Origin: a bacterium
Lineage (GTDB): Bacteria; Armatimonadota; Fimbriimonadia; Fimbriimonadales; Fimbriimonadaceae
NCBI GenBank assembly: GCA_027485645.1
Contig: JAIXQR010000001.1
Location: 737,632 to 801,631, forward strand
DNA length: 64,000 nt
Direction: 5' to 3'
Of this stretch, positions 33,395-42,156 are shown piece after piece; the stretch's first letter is position 1; the number at the start of each line of letters is the position of its first letter. Under the pieces are notes generated by a model. That model was not told where the DNA came from. It searched no databases and saw only the letters and a list, made by a program, of their open reading frames with translations. The translations under genes were made by a program, and so were the position numbers.

Positions 33395-34461
33395 TGGAGC
33401 AGAACCTCTCGGTACGCCTCGAAGGCGCGTTCCTCCAAGAAGGGCTCCCAAGCGGCTGGGCTAATGGAAGGCTTTTGCTCAGCCATCCGAAGCTGAACTG
33501 CTTTGTGAAAAGCCGTCCAGTCATTCTCGGGAATGAGGTCGCCGAACTTTCCATCGGCCAAAATTTCGCGCGGTCCGCTCTTGCAATCGAAGCTCACGAC
33601 GGGCGTGCCCAGCGCCAAAGCTTCTACCAGGACGGTGGGAAGCCCTTCTAGCCGCGAAGGCAGAATGAGCACCTGCGCCGCCTTGATCCAAGGGTAGGGA
33701 TTGTCCTTGAATCCGAGCATGGTGATCTTTGTTCGGAAACCTCGGCTGGCAACGGCCTCTTGAATCTTTGTTTTGGTGGGACCATCTCCAAGAATCACGA
33801 CGCTACACGGTGGTTCAGGCATCGTTTCAATGAGTTCTACGACCTGCTTCGTCTCCGTGAGGCGGCCCACGAAAATGGCGTAGGGCGAGTGGTCTTGAGA
33901 GATGGGCTGGTCAGCTAAATCGTGGAAGCGCTTCGAGACGACGGGGTTGTAGATCGTCCGCATTTTTCCGGCCGGAATGCCGAGAAACTCTCCCGCATCT
34001 TTCATGCCGTCTTTCGAAACGCAAACGACACGATCGGCCTTCGGATAGAACTTGCGCATGAGGGCAAGGCGCTTCCGCTTGGTTTCATCGAGGTTTGAAT
34101 AGGCGGTACTCACGAACGTATGAATGCTGATGACGGTCCGGGTGCGCCGCACCAATCTTCCCGCCATGACGTTCGCCAAATTGACGCTGTCCAGGGCACT
34201 GAGAATCGCCGCCGGCTTCTGGCTAACGATGTATCGCAGTAGAGGAACCAGGGCTTGGAACGTACTTTGTTGTCCGAGGGTAACGGTTCGAATCCGATGC
34301 GGAACCTGATGCTCCATTTCGCCACCGGAGACCTGGGTGATGAGATCAACGGAGTAGTCCCTAGAGGCAAACGCTTCCGAGAGGTTGAGGATGATGCGCT
34401 CAGCACCTCCACCGCCAAGGCGCGGCAAGAAAAATGCGATTCTCGGATTAGCTTCGGGCAA
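33391..34461 (-). CDS. Glycosyltransferase family 4, tandem paralogue 3
   Basis: About 356 residues from a TTG at 34461, with GGAGG 6 nt upstream; the open frame reaches 34680 but that part lies antiparallel in coding style over the previous gene. Features are FLPRLGGGGAERIILNLSEAF near the start, VSKDGMKDAGEFLGIP, IFVGRLTETKQVVELIETM and PSRLEGLPTVLVEALALGTPVVS, then SGPREIL. It overlaps the preceding gene by 14 nt. It resembles the next two genes upstream, so the three arose by tandem duplication. Donor and acceptor unknown. Confidence 0.9.
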   Translation of the reverse strand: MPEANPRIAFFLPRLGGGGAERIILNLSEAFASRDYSVDLITQVSGGEMEHQVPHRIRTVTLGQQSTFQALVPLLRYIVSQKPAAILSALDSVNLANVMAGRLVRRTRTVISIHTFVSTAYSNLDETKRKRLALMRKFYPKADRVVCVSKDGMKDAGEFLGIPAGKMRTIYNPVVSKRFHDLADQPISQDHSPYAIFVGRLTETKQVVELIETMPEPPCSVVILGDGPTKTKIQEAVASRGFRTKITMLGFKDNPYPWIKAAQVLILPSRLEGLPTVLVEALALGTPVVSFDCKSGPREILADGKFGDLIPENDWTAFHKAVQLRMAEQKPSISPAAWEPFLEERAFEAYREVLLQ

Positions 34462-35554
34462 GGCATTCCTCCACGAGGTCGAGATATTGTTGGGCTGCTG
34501 CCGCGAACGAGAACGGCTGCCAAGCGTCGCTCGGAGCGCAAATGGGATTTGGCCCGAGTTGCTTTTCAATCGCCTTTGCGAGTTGCTCCGCATCACCGAC
34601 CGGCACGAGCGGGCCATATTTGCCGCCCTGCAAGATTTCGCGTGGTCCGCTGATGCAGTCGGTGGAAACAACCGGAACACCGCAACCTAGCGCCTCGATG
34701 AGCACGGACGGAAGACCTTCCCATTTGCTGGAAAGGACGAAGAGGTCGGCTTTGGCAATCTCCGCCAGCACGTTCTTGCTGAAGCCTGGAAGGGAAACCG
34801 ACTCGTTTAATCCGAGGGCAGAAATCTGTTGCGTGAGCTCCCCTCGCAGATCACCTTCGCCGAAAATGATGAGCTTGGCTCCGAGCGATCGCGGGAGTTT
34901 CGCAAAGGCGTTCAGAAGGAGCGGAAAGTCTTTAGGCGGCATCAATCGCCCAGCCGCAACAACCACGGGGCAAGATTTATTGACAAGCCAGGGATGGGTA
35001 GCGGGTTCCGTGGCACGCTTGAGCGACTCGGGTGAGACGATCGGGTTAAAGATCAGGCGAATCTTGCTTCGATCAATGCCAAGGAACTGGCTGGCATCCT
35101 GGGCAACGCCTTCAGAGACTGCCACGATCGCCTCCGCCTTGGCGTACAAGGCTTTGACAATCAAGGGCATCACTCGCATCCGGAAGGAGGTGGCGTTCTT
35201 GGCTTCCTGGCTCAGGCTCGAATGGATCGTGACGATGGCTTTGACCTTGGATGACTTCTGCGCCAAGATCGCAACCACGTTGGGTTGATTGAGGGCGCTG
35301 ATCGTGATGCGCGGATTCTCGCGGCGATAGTAGGCGCGAAGAGCTTTGCCCGCCCGGATCGGCGAGGTGACGCCGAGATCGACGACTCGGACGTTTGCCG
35401 GTACCGAGTTCAAGAATTCGCCCGTGGCGGAGGAAAGAACGAGATCAACTCGGTGGCCGAGGTCCGCCAGCGCGGTGGCAAGATTTAGCATCACGCGCTC
35501 GGCACCACCAACCTCCAAATTTTGGGTGAAGAGGGCGATGGGCTGAGAATTCAT
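34448..35554 (-). CDS. Glycosyltransferase family 4, tandem paralogue 2
   Basis: About 368 residues from the ATG at 35554 (ATGA overlap). It shares the GGAERVMLNLATAL opening, VSEGVAQDASQFLGID, AAGRLMPPKDFPLLLNAF, SKWEGLPSVLIEALGCGVPVVS and SGPREIL blocks with its two neighbours. A retaining GT-B enzyme acting on the lipid-linked repeat unit is expected. Donor cannot be predicted. Confidence 0.9.
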   Translation of the reverse strand: MNSQPIALFTQNLEVGGAERVMLNLATALADLGHRVDLVLSSATGEFLNSVPANVRVVDLGVTSPIRAGKALRAYYRRENPRITISALNQPNVVAILAQKSSKVKAIVTIHSSLSQEAKNATSFRMRVMPLIVKALYAKAEAIVAVSEGVAQDASQFLGIDRSKIRLIFNPIVSPESLKRATEPATHPWLVNKSCPVVVAAGRLMPPKDFPLLLNAFAKLPRSLGAKLIIFGEGDLRGELTQQISALGLNESVSLPGFSKNVLAEIAKADLFVLSSKWEGLPSVLIEALGCGVPVVSTDCISGPREILQGGKYGPLVPVGDAEQLAKAIEKQLGPNPICAPSDAWQPFSFAAAAQQYLDLVEECLARS

Positions 35555-36645
35555 CGGCACAGAAGCTCCTCGTACTGCGAAACCACGGTTTCTTGCGCAA
35601 AGGCACTGAGTCGATTCAGCGGGATCGAGGTTCGCGTTCGGTCGAGTTCGCGAAGGATTGCCGCGGCGAGACCGGCGTGATCGCCAACGGGAACCAACTC
35701 ACCCAACTCACCTCGTTCCAAAATTTCCTCCGGCCCGCTTGGGCAGTTTGTCGAAACAACCGGTGCCCCGCAAGCCATCGCCTGAATGAGCACTCCGGGC
35801 AGTCCTTCATATCGAGACGAAAGCACGAACATACGAGCCGCTCGAAAATGCGGGAATGGGTTTTGGGCGAAGCCGGGAAGTCGTACGTCTGCCTCAAGTC
35901 CAAGCTCTTGAATTTGGGATTCGAGTTGGGAGCGCAGTTCGCCTTCGCCAAAGATCAGCAACTTCGCGGTCTGCCCGTTGTCTTTCACGAGCCGAAAAGC
36001 CTTAAGGAGCGTCGCAAAATCCTTCTGATGGTTCAGCCGTCCGGCTGCGACAATGGTGTTGTTCGATGCTTGCAGCCACGGGTCGTGTTCGGCTTGCTCC
36101 GCGGCCGAGAGAATCTCGGCCGTAATGACCGGGTTGTAGATCACGGTGATCCGATCGACCGGGATGTTCAAGAAATCGGCGGTCTGGCTCGCGACCCCTT
36201 TCGAAACGGCATGAATCCCGTTTGCTCTTGGATACAGAAACTTGGCGAGCTTGAGCAAAACGCGGTCCTTTCGTCCGGTGAGAACCGAGTTCTCCTCGCC
36301 AAGAGAGTTTCGGATCGAAACAATCACTTTGGGTTTACGGGCGAGTCCGATGGTCGCTAGTTGCAGGGTCACGTTTGCCTTTTCCAGTGCACCGAGCACG
36401 CAACGAGGTCGGTTTGTGGCCAAATACTTTCTGAGGCTGGGAAGAGACTTGATCGTGTTCTCTTTGCCGAAGTCGTAGACCGGCATGTTCGCGGGGATGT
36501 GCTCTACGTACGGTCCGCTCTTGTTGGCTAACACGAGCTCAACTGGGTGGCCCTTTTCGAGCAGGGCACTCGCGACCTGAAGTACGGAGCGTTCTGCTCC
36601 ACCGCCTTCCAAGTTCGGCAAAAAGAACGCAATCGGCCGGCTCAT
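35551..36645 (-). CDS. Glycosyltransferase family 4, tandem paralogue 1
   Basis: About 364 residues from the ATG at 36645, which overlaps the flippase stop (ATGA); the frame is open to 36783 but only as a shadow of the flippase gene. Blocks are FLPNLEGGGAERSVLQVASALL, VSKGVASQTADFLNIP, AAGRLNHQKDFATLLKAF, SSRYEGLPGVLIQAMACGAPVVS and SGPEEIL. The donor-site glutamate of the second E position is Gln (LIQAMA), unlike its two paralogues. First of three tandem copies. Confidence 0.9.
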   Translation of the reverse strand: MSRPIAFFLPNLEGGGAERSVLQVASALLEKGHPVELVLANKSGPYVEHIPANMPVYDFGKENTIKSLPSLRKYLATNRPRCVLGALEKANVTLQLATIGLARKPKVIVSIRNSLGEENSVLTGRKDRVLLKLAKFLYPRANGIHAVSKGVASQTADFLNIPVDRITVIYNPVITAEILSAAEQAEHDPWLQASNNTIVAAGRLNHQKDFATLLKAFRLVKDNGQTAKLLIFGEGELRSQLESQIQELGLEADVRLPGFAQNPFPHFRAARMFVLSSRYEGLPGVLIQAMACGAPVVSTNCPSGPEEILERGELGELVPVGDHAGLAAAILRELDRTRTSIPLNRLSAFAQETVVSQYEELLCR

Positions 36646-37871
36646 GCGCTCACCGCCGGTGATAATCGCGCGCTTGCTCGTTGGAAAACAATCGCAGAAA
36701 GAACTGTTTGGATGCCCGCGCTGGCGGCGTATGCAATGGCCGCGCCGTTGATGCCGAGTCTCGGAACGAGGATCAGAAGGCACGCCAAGCCCACGACAAA
36801 CGCTGCGAGCTTGATTGGGAACTGAACTTTCAACTCGCGCATGGCAGTCAAGGAGTACCCGAAGACGTTGTTGTAGTAGGAGAACGCGCCGCCAAGAAGG
36901 ATGATCATGAACGCGCTCTGTTGGGTCGCATACTCGGGCCGAAAGATGGCGGAGATGAGGTCTTTGCCGAAGAATTGCCCGGCGAGAAGGCCGACTCCGC
37001 CAAATGCCGTTGCCAGAAGAAGTAGCCGCGAGGTCAAAAAGATGAAGCGTGGGCCGTTCTGATCGGCAGCCGCTTCACCAAGCGCGGTGGATGTTGACTG
37101 GCTTACTGCTACAACCACGGTGCTGCCAATCAGGACAAAGAAGTACATCGCGGTGTAGATCGCAATATCCGTGATGTTGAGACCGTACCGGCTCATCTGG
37201 GTGATGAAGCTTCCGAGGGCAACATTCGCCGCGAGGGGAAGAACCAAGACCAGAAGCTGCCTCATTCGGGCGAAGTCCCATTCGGGCTTCAGGTCGGAAA
37301 TGGAAACGACCTTCAGCACATTAGGGAAGTCGTACGCGGCAAGAATGAGCGTCGAGCACACGAGGTGGGCGATCAGCGACGGAACTAGATCGCGGGTTTG
37401 GTAGAACACCGCGGCAAACACCGACGTACCGAGGATGCCTCGAAAAGTCATCGAAAGGCCAACCTGGGGCATCTTGTGGTTCTTCTGAAGGATTCCGAAC
37501 AGGATGTCCGAAACCGACTCGATAGTCAATCGTGCCGTGAGTAGCCCAAATGCCGCCACCAAACCAGGCTGGTTGTACTGAACGAGGCCGATTGCCAAGC
37601 AAGCAAAACTCGCACAGATCATGCCGAGCAGCCGCAGAGACATGAACACCCCGTACTTAAACTCGGATCGAGCGTCGGTGTTCAGGACCCCGCGCAGGCT
37701 CAGCAAACCGAGGTCGGTCGCAGGCGTGCTGATCGCGGTCATCAACGCGAGTAGGCCAGCAGAATTGGATTGATCCAGCCGCGTGACCAAGTTAAAGTTT
37801 AGAAAATTGCAAGCTGCCCAAACGGCATAGCCAAGGAGTGAATAGGCAGCTGCCTTTTTAAGCCCGGCCAT
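36642..37871 (-). CDS. Oligosaccharide flippase (Wzx-like, MOP superfamily)
   Basis: 409 residues with about twelve membrane helices and few charges. It should flip the undecaprenyl-linked repeat unit across the inner membrane. Typical points are the N-terminal KKAAAYSLLGYAVWAACNF, paired 6+6 helices, and the C-terminal LVPRLGINGAAIAYAASAG common in polysaccharide exporters. It lies between the acyltransferase gene (9 bp) and the GT4 genes, completing a Wzx/Wzy-dependent set with the Wzz/BY-kinase. Confidence 0.87.
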   Translation of the reverse strand: MAGLKKAAAYSLLGYAVWAACNFLNFNLVTRLDQSNSAGLLALMTAISTPATDLGLLSLRGVLNTDARSEFKYGVFMSLRLLGMICASFACLAIGLVQYNQPGLVAAFGLLTARLTIESVSDILFGILQKNHKMPQVGLSMTFRGILGTSVFAAVFYQTRDLVPSLIAHLVCSTLILAAYDFPNVLKVVSISDLKPEWDFARMRQLLVLVLPLAANVALGSFITQMSRYGLNITDIAIYTAMYFFVLIGSTVVVAVSQSTSTALGEAAADQNGPRFIFLTSRLLLLATAFGGVGLLAGQFFGKDLISAIFRPEYATQQSAFMIILLGGAFSYYNNVFGYSLTAMRELKVQFPIKLAAFVVGLACLLILVPRLGINGAAIAYAASAGIQTVLSAIVFQRASARLSPAVSA

Positions 37872-37880
37872 TTGGAGTGT

Positions 37881-38390
37881 TCACCAGGGGTAAGGATACA
37901 GCCGGACAAGTTCCGCCTGTTTGTCGGACTTGTAGCGGGTCCGGTCGTATTCGGGGGTGGCGGCTTTGACCTTGGCGGCGTATTCGTCGACGGTCATCAT
38001 CACTTTTGCTGGGAGCCCGGCCACGACGGTGCCTTCTGGCACGTCTTTCGTCACCAGTGCGCCTGCGGCGACGATGGCGTTGGGGCCGATTGAGACGCCG
38101 GGAAGAATGGTAACGCCGTACCCGATAAAGCAGTTATCGTGGATGGTTATTCGCCCAAACTTGATCACATCGTTGTATTCCGGTCGATCGCGGAAAACGA
38201 ACGTGCTGCCGTCGTGGGTGATGAACGTGACCTTTCCGGAGAGCAAGCAGTGCTTGCCGATGCTTACCAGATACGGTTCGCTGCCGAACATCGGCATGCC
38301 TTCCATTCGGCAATCATCGGCAATCTGGAGCCCGCGCTTTTTGTAGCGATCCAGTCGCCACCGGAAAATGCGGCGCATCAGCGCGTCCAT
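37881..38390 (-). CDS. Hexapeptide-repeat acyltransferase (left-handed beta helix)
   Basis: 169 residues. Repeated hexapeptides (ITIHDN, CFIGYG, VTILPG, VSIGPN, AIVAAGALVTKDVPEGTVVAGLPAKV) form the beta helix of the CatB/maltose acetyltransferase group; the THDGS histidine is the likely catalytic base. It probably O-acetylates a sugar of the polymer using acetyl-CoA. It starts 2 bp after the Wzz/BY-kinase stop. Confidence 0.9.
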   Translation of the reverse strand: MDALMRRIFRWRLDRYKKRGLQIADDCRMEGMPMFGSEPYLVSIGKHCLLSGKVTFITHDGSTFVFRDRPEYNDVIKFGRITIHDNCFIGYGVTILPGVSIGPNAIVAAGALVTKDVPEGTVVAGLPAKVMMTVDEYAAKVKAATPEYDRTRYKSDKQAELVRLYPYPW

Positions 38391-38392
38391 GC

Positions 38393-40450
38393 TTAGTTCA
38401 GATCCTCAGAGTAGAACTCGGTGTTGGTGAAGACGACTCCAAGCAAGCGAGCATGAGCATGTCGAAGCAGCTCGATGCAGTACCGCATGAGGGTCTTGGT
38501 GGTGGCTCCTGGCTTGACGACAAAGACGACCGTGTCCACGGTTGCGGAAAGGCTCAGCGCGTCCGAGCGGGGAAGCATGGCTGGCGTGTCGAAGATGACG
38601 AGGTCGTACCGCTCAATCATCTCCCGATACATCTTTTGCATCGCGCCGCTGCCGAGGCCATCGGCCAAGCTGACTTCGCCCGAACCAGCGGTGATGAGGT
38701 GCAAGCCTTCAATCTCCGCGCTTCTCGTGACTGTTTCGAGTCCTTGCTGGTTGGAAAGGAGGTCGGAAAGGCCAGGACCACGCTCTAAGCCAAACCGGTC
38801 ATGGACGGCGGGCCGGTGCATGTTGGCATCGACCAAGAGCACGGATTTGCCCGTTCCAGCCATCGCGATGGCAAGGTTGGAGGCAACCTCGGATTTTCCT
38901 TCGCCGGCCCCCGTACTCGTGATCATCATCGACTTGAAAGGGTGTTCGGTAAGCGAGAAGAGCACGTTCGATCGAACGATACGGTAGTTCTCCATCACAC
39001 GGGAAGGAAGCGCATTTGACTTTCGCGCTGCCTTGCCGAAGGCGCGAGGCGGAACATAGCCAAGCGTCGGCGCATTCGCGATGCGGTACGCCTGATCAAG
39101 CGTGGTGATCTTGTCTTCCAGGCGATCTCGGACGATGGTGATGATGAACGCGATCACGAGTCCACCGACCAGCGCAAAGCCAATGTAGAGAGGTGGGTTT
39201 GGCTTGTTTCGCTTGGGCTCAGTGGGCAGCTGGATGATTTCGACCGGGTTTCGAATCGAGTTCTCGTAAACCTTCAGCTGCTGCGAGGAGCGGGAAGTGT
39301 TGTCAAGGTCTGCCTTAAGTAGTTCAACCTGCCGGCGGAGTCCAGCTATTTTGTCTCGCAGTTCGCTGTACTTGTTTAAGCGCTCGCGGGCTTCGTCCCA
39401 AACTCGCTTTCGCTGCGTGACTCGGGCCTCGGCGGCCTTCATTCGGGCTTGGGATTCGGCGATCTTGTCGTCGTAAAGCTGAAGAGCAGGGTTGCGAACA
39501 ACGCGCTGATTATCGAGAACCTTCGGCAGGCCCTGGATGTACGCCTCTTGCGACTTGACCTGGGCGTCGATCTGGCGAAATTCGACCGCACGTTCGTCGA
39601 AGATTTGGGAGACGCGGTCTCGCTCCGACTTAAGGTCGCTCAGCTTCTGGTTCGCCGCTTGAATCTGGTCGATGTTCTTTTCGACGGTTTGGTTTGGAAT
39701 CGTCTTCGGAAGCTTTTCGCGCTCCATCTTGACCTGGCGGAGGTATTCCGTTTCCGAGTCATATTCGGTCAGGGTGGCGTTGTATTCCTGCTCGGCGCGA
39801 ATTTCGACGGCGCTTCGGTCAACCGCTTCGGTTTCACTTGGCGACAGTTTGTTGTCGAGCAAGAATTTTCCAAGCTGAGTTTCTGCTTCGGCAAGGCTGG
39901 TTTTGGCCTTCTCCTGCAAACCATCCAAAAAGACGATCGCCTGTCGAAGTTCCGCGCTGTTGCGGTCGACCACCAACGTTTTGTAGGTTTCAGGAAGTTG
40001 GTCGGCGACGCGTCGAGCTAGTTCGCCGTTCGACGAGGTCACGGTGACTTCGATGACGTTGGTGAGCCCGACTTGGCGCGCCGAGACTTCCGGATCGCCG
40101 GGTTCTTTCGGCGTCAAGGAAGCGTCACGGCCGATAACGGTCTGGACGGCATTGCTTACAACGACGCCGGATTGGATCTGTTCAAGCTGGGTGGGGATGT
40201 CCGTGACGATTGGCGCAGTGACTTTGAACAGCGGGTCTTGGGTGTTAACCGGAGGAGCTTGCTGGCCCGAACGCCCTTCAACGACAATCCGTGTCGAGGA
40301 CTGGTAGGTAGGTTCAACAAGCAGGATGGCCGCGAGTCCGGCACCGGCAGCAATGACCAGTGAGATGATGACGACCCAACGCTGACGCTTAACCGCGTCC
40401 AAGAAATCTCGGAATGATGCATCCGTTGGTTGAGCTTTCACAACATCCAT
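38393..40450 (-). CDS. Polysaccharide co-polymerase fused to BY-kinase (Wzz-Wzc/ExoP type)
   Basis: 685 residues. The Wzz domain has membrane helices near residues 28-50 and 425-445, with a coiled-coil periplasmic region between them. The cytoplasmic kinase has Walker A TGAGEGKS, Walker A' VLLVDANMHRP and Walker B LVIFDTPA. It sets chain length and controls export by cycles of tyrosine phosphorylation. Unlike E. coli Wzc, the C-terminus has no tyrosine cluster, only one tyrosine in the last ten residues (EFYSEDLN). It heads the seven-gene operon; a TACAAT box on its strand lies about 40 nt upstream (40489-40494). Confidence 0.93.
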   Translation of the reverse strand: MDVVKAQPTDASFRDFLDAVKRQRWVVIISLVIAAGAGLAAILLVEPTYQSSTRIVVEGRSGQQAPPVNTQDPLFKVTAPIVTDIPTQLEQIQSGVVVSNAVQTVIGRDASLTPKEPGDPEVSARQVGLTNVIEVTVTSSNGELARRVADQLPETYKTLVVDRNSAELRQAIVFLDGLQEKAKTSLAEAETQLGKFLLDNKLSPSETEAVDRSAVEIRAEQEYNATLTEYDSETEYLRQVKMEREKLPKTIPNQTVEKNIDQIQAANQKLSDLKSERDRVSQIFDERAVEFRQIDAQVKSQEAYIQGLPKVLDNQRVVRNPALQLYDDKIAESQARMKAAEARVTQRKRVWDEARERLNKYSELRDKIAGLRRQVELLKADLDNTSRSSQQLKVYENSIRNPVEIIQLPTEPKRNKPNPPLYIGFALVGGLVIAFIITIVRDRLEDKITTLDQAYRIANAPTLGYVPPRAFGKAARKSNALPSRVMENYRIVRSNVLFSLTEHPFKSMMITSTGAGEGKSEVASNLAIAMAGTGKSVLLVDANMHRPAVHDRFGLERGPGLSDLLSNQQGLETVTRSAEIEGLHLITAGSGEVSLADGLGSGAMQKMYREMIERYDLVIFDTPAMLPRSDALSLSATVDTVVFVVKPGATTKTLMRYCIELLRHAHARLLGVVFTNTEFYSEDLN

Positions 40451-40593
40451 ATCTGGCTCACAAGAACAATCGGTCCGATCTGTCCCATTGTAAGGATGGC
40501 GAAAATGGGCATCATCTTTAGAGGCACGAAAGGGGTACCCGCTCGATGAACGAATAAAGGGTTAGCTGGCGTTGTCCTATTATAGGGAGAAAG

Positions 40594-41502
40594 ATGGCAA
40601 GCGACGCAACAAGTTTAGGGCAAAGTTCGGTCATCACCGAACCTGTGGCGGAGAAAAAAGCCTCGGTTGATTGGCAGACCATTGTCAAGTCAGAAGCTTT
40701 TCCTTGGGTGGTTGTTCTCGCCATTGCGATTTGTGCCCTATTTTCTGGCCTTTTGGCGGGATTGCCCAGTTTGTGGTTCCGTTCGGAGTCGTACTACTCC
40801 CATGGCATCCTGGTTCCGGTGATCGCGGGCTACATGCTTTGGACCCGCTGGCCTGAACTCGAGAAAATTGAAAAGAAGCCGGCTTACTTGGCGGCAATCC
40901 TTTTGGTTCCGGTGCTTTACATCACCTGGGTTGCGGCTCGTACGAGCATGGCGTTCACGCTGTCGTTGCTGTTTATCGCGACGATCGCGCTTGCGACTTG
41001 GGCCATTGCGGGCTGGAAAATGCTCGTCGCTTCGATTCCGGCGACTTTGTATTTGCTCTTCGGACTACCGGTGTGGAACTGGGTCATTGACCGTTTCACT
41101 CAGCCGATGCAGGAAATTTCGGCAAAGGTCTCGTTCGAACTCTTGCGAGCGATGGGCTACCAGATGTACCGGGCGGACAGCGTCACGATCATGCTGGATC
41201 AGTTCGAAATGAACGTGGGTGCTCCTTGTAGCGGCCTGCGGTTGATGCTGTCGCTGATCGCGCTCATGGTGTTCTTTATGTACATCGCGAAGCTACAGTG
41301 GTGGGCAAATGCCTTTTTGGCCGTGTTCATCATTCCGTTCGCCATCCTCATCAATGGAGTGCGAATCGCGATGATCGGCGTAGTTGGAAATACGTACGGC
41401 TACGAGGCTGGGCACCAATTCCACGATTACAGCGGATACATCAGCTTGGTGATCTGCTTCATCGTCCTACAGAAAGTTTGCCGCGCCTTGGGGTGGAAAT
41501 AA
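40594..41502 (+). CDS. xrt: Exosortase
   Basis: 302 residues with about eight membrane helices. The exosortase/archaeosortase catalytic triad is visible: Cys212 in GAPCSGLR, Arg257 in NGVRI and His277 in FHDYSGY. Exosortases cleave and transfer PEP-CTERM-type proteins; in polysaccharide loci they are known as EpsH. A TATTAT box and AGGGAGA stand just before the ATG. It overlaps the EpsI gene (TAATG) and diverges from the Wzz/BY-kinase. No PEP-CTERM substrate is seen in this window. Confidence 0.93.
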   Translation: MASDATSLGQSSVITEPVAEKKASVDWQTIVKSEAFPWVVVLAIAICALFSGLLAGLPSLWFRSESYYSHGILVPVIAGYMLWTRWPELEKIEKKPAYLAAILLVPVLYITWVAARTSMAFTLSLLFIATIALATWAIAGWKMLVASIPATLYLLFGLPVWNWVIDRFTQPMQEISAKVSFELLRAMGYQMYRADSVTIMLDQFEMNVGAPCSGLRLMLSLIALMVFFMYIAKLQWWANAFLAVFIIPFAILINGVRIAMIGVVGNTYGYEAGHQFHDYSGYISLVICFIVLQKVCRALGWK

Positions 41503-42152
41503 TGAACAAAACCGGATTCATCGTTGTTATCGGATTGATCGGCCTCACGGCGGTTGCCTCAACTTTGGCTCCGCGTCCGGTTGCAGCCAAGCGAACCGAA
41601 GCCTGGCTAGAGGATCAAATCCCGGAGAAGATCGACGGATTTGAGTACGTTCCGAGCGAGGACAACCCGAAGCAGAGCTACAAGATGGACAAGATGGTGT
41701 ACGACACCCTGAATCCATCGGGCATCGTTTCCCGCGTGTACTCGAAGGGTGGCGAGCAGTATGACGTCGTCCTAGTTAACAGCGACAACAGCGACAGCTT
41801 CCACGACCCACGCGTCTGCTTCCAGTCTCAAGGTTCAGAACTTATCAACGAGCGTGGAGTGTCGGTGACCACAAGTACCGGCGAGAAAATACCGGTCTCG
41901 TTTGTGGAGACCAAGATGAACGGCGAGTCACGGCTCGCGGCGTACACCTACAAGGGGCCAGCGGGCTACAACCCTGCGCCACTTCGACTGCTCTTCGACA
42001 TCTTCAAGGCCGAACTTTCGACCGGGAAAGTTCAGGAAGGGACGTTTTATCGCATCATCGCGCTGAGCCCAAGCACGGACGAGGAGCAGATGAAAAAATT
42101 CACCGCTTCCTTGTTGGAAGCGGTGAATAAGCAGAGCAAAGGGATTCTGTAA
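41502..42152 (+). CDS. epsI: EpsI family protein (DUF3485), exosortase partner
   Basis: 216 residues from the ATG at 41502. An N-terminal signal or anchor (GFIVVIGLIGLTAVAS) is followed by an exterior domain. The motif FHDPRVCFQSQG holds the conserved His101 and Cys106. EpsI is either fused to or next to exosortases in many exopolysaccharide loci; its reaction is not established. Its end is 4 bp from the convergent ugd stop. Confidence 0.88.
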   Translation: MNKTGFIVVIGLIGLTAVASTLAPRPVAAKRTEAWLEDQIPEKIDGFEYVPSEDNPKQSYKMDKMVYDTLNPSGIVSRVYSKGGEQYDVVLVNSDNSDSFHDPRVCFQSQGSELINERGVSVTTSTGEKIPVSFVETKMNGESRLAAYTYKGPAGYNPAPLRLLFDIFKAELSTGKVQEGTFYRIIALSPSTDEEQMKKFTASLLEAVNKQSKGIL

Positions 42153-42156
42153 GCGC

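Noticed and set aside
34462-34680. Long N-terminus for the third GT4 paralogue
   Set aside because: The extra residues are basic low-complexity shadow of the previous gene; a TTG with GGAGG 6 nt upstream fits the GT4 family start.
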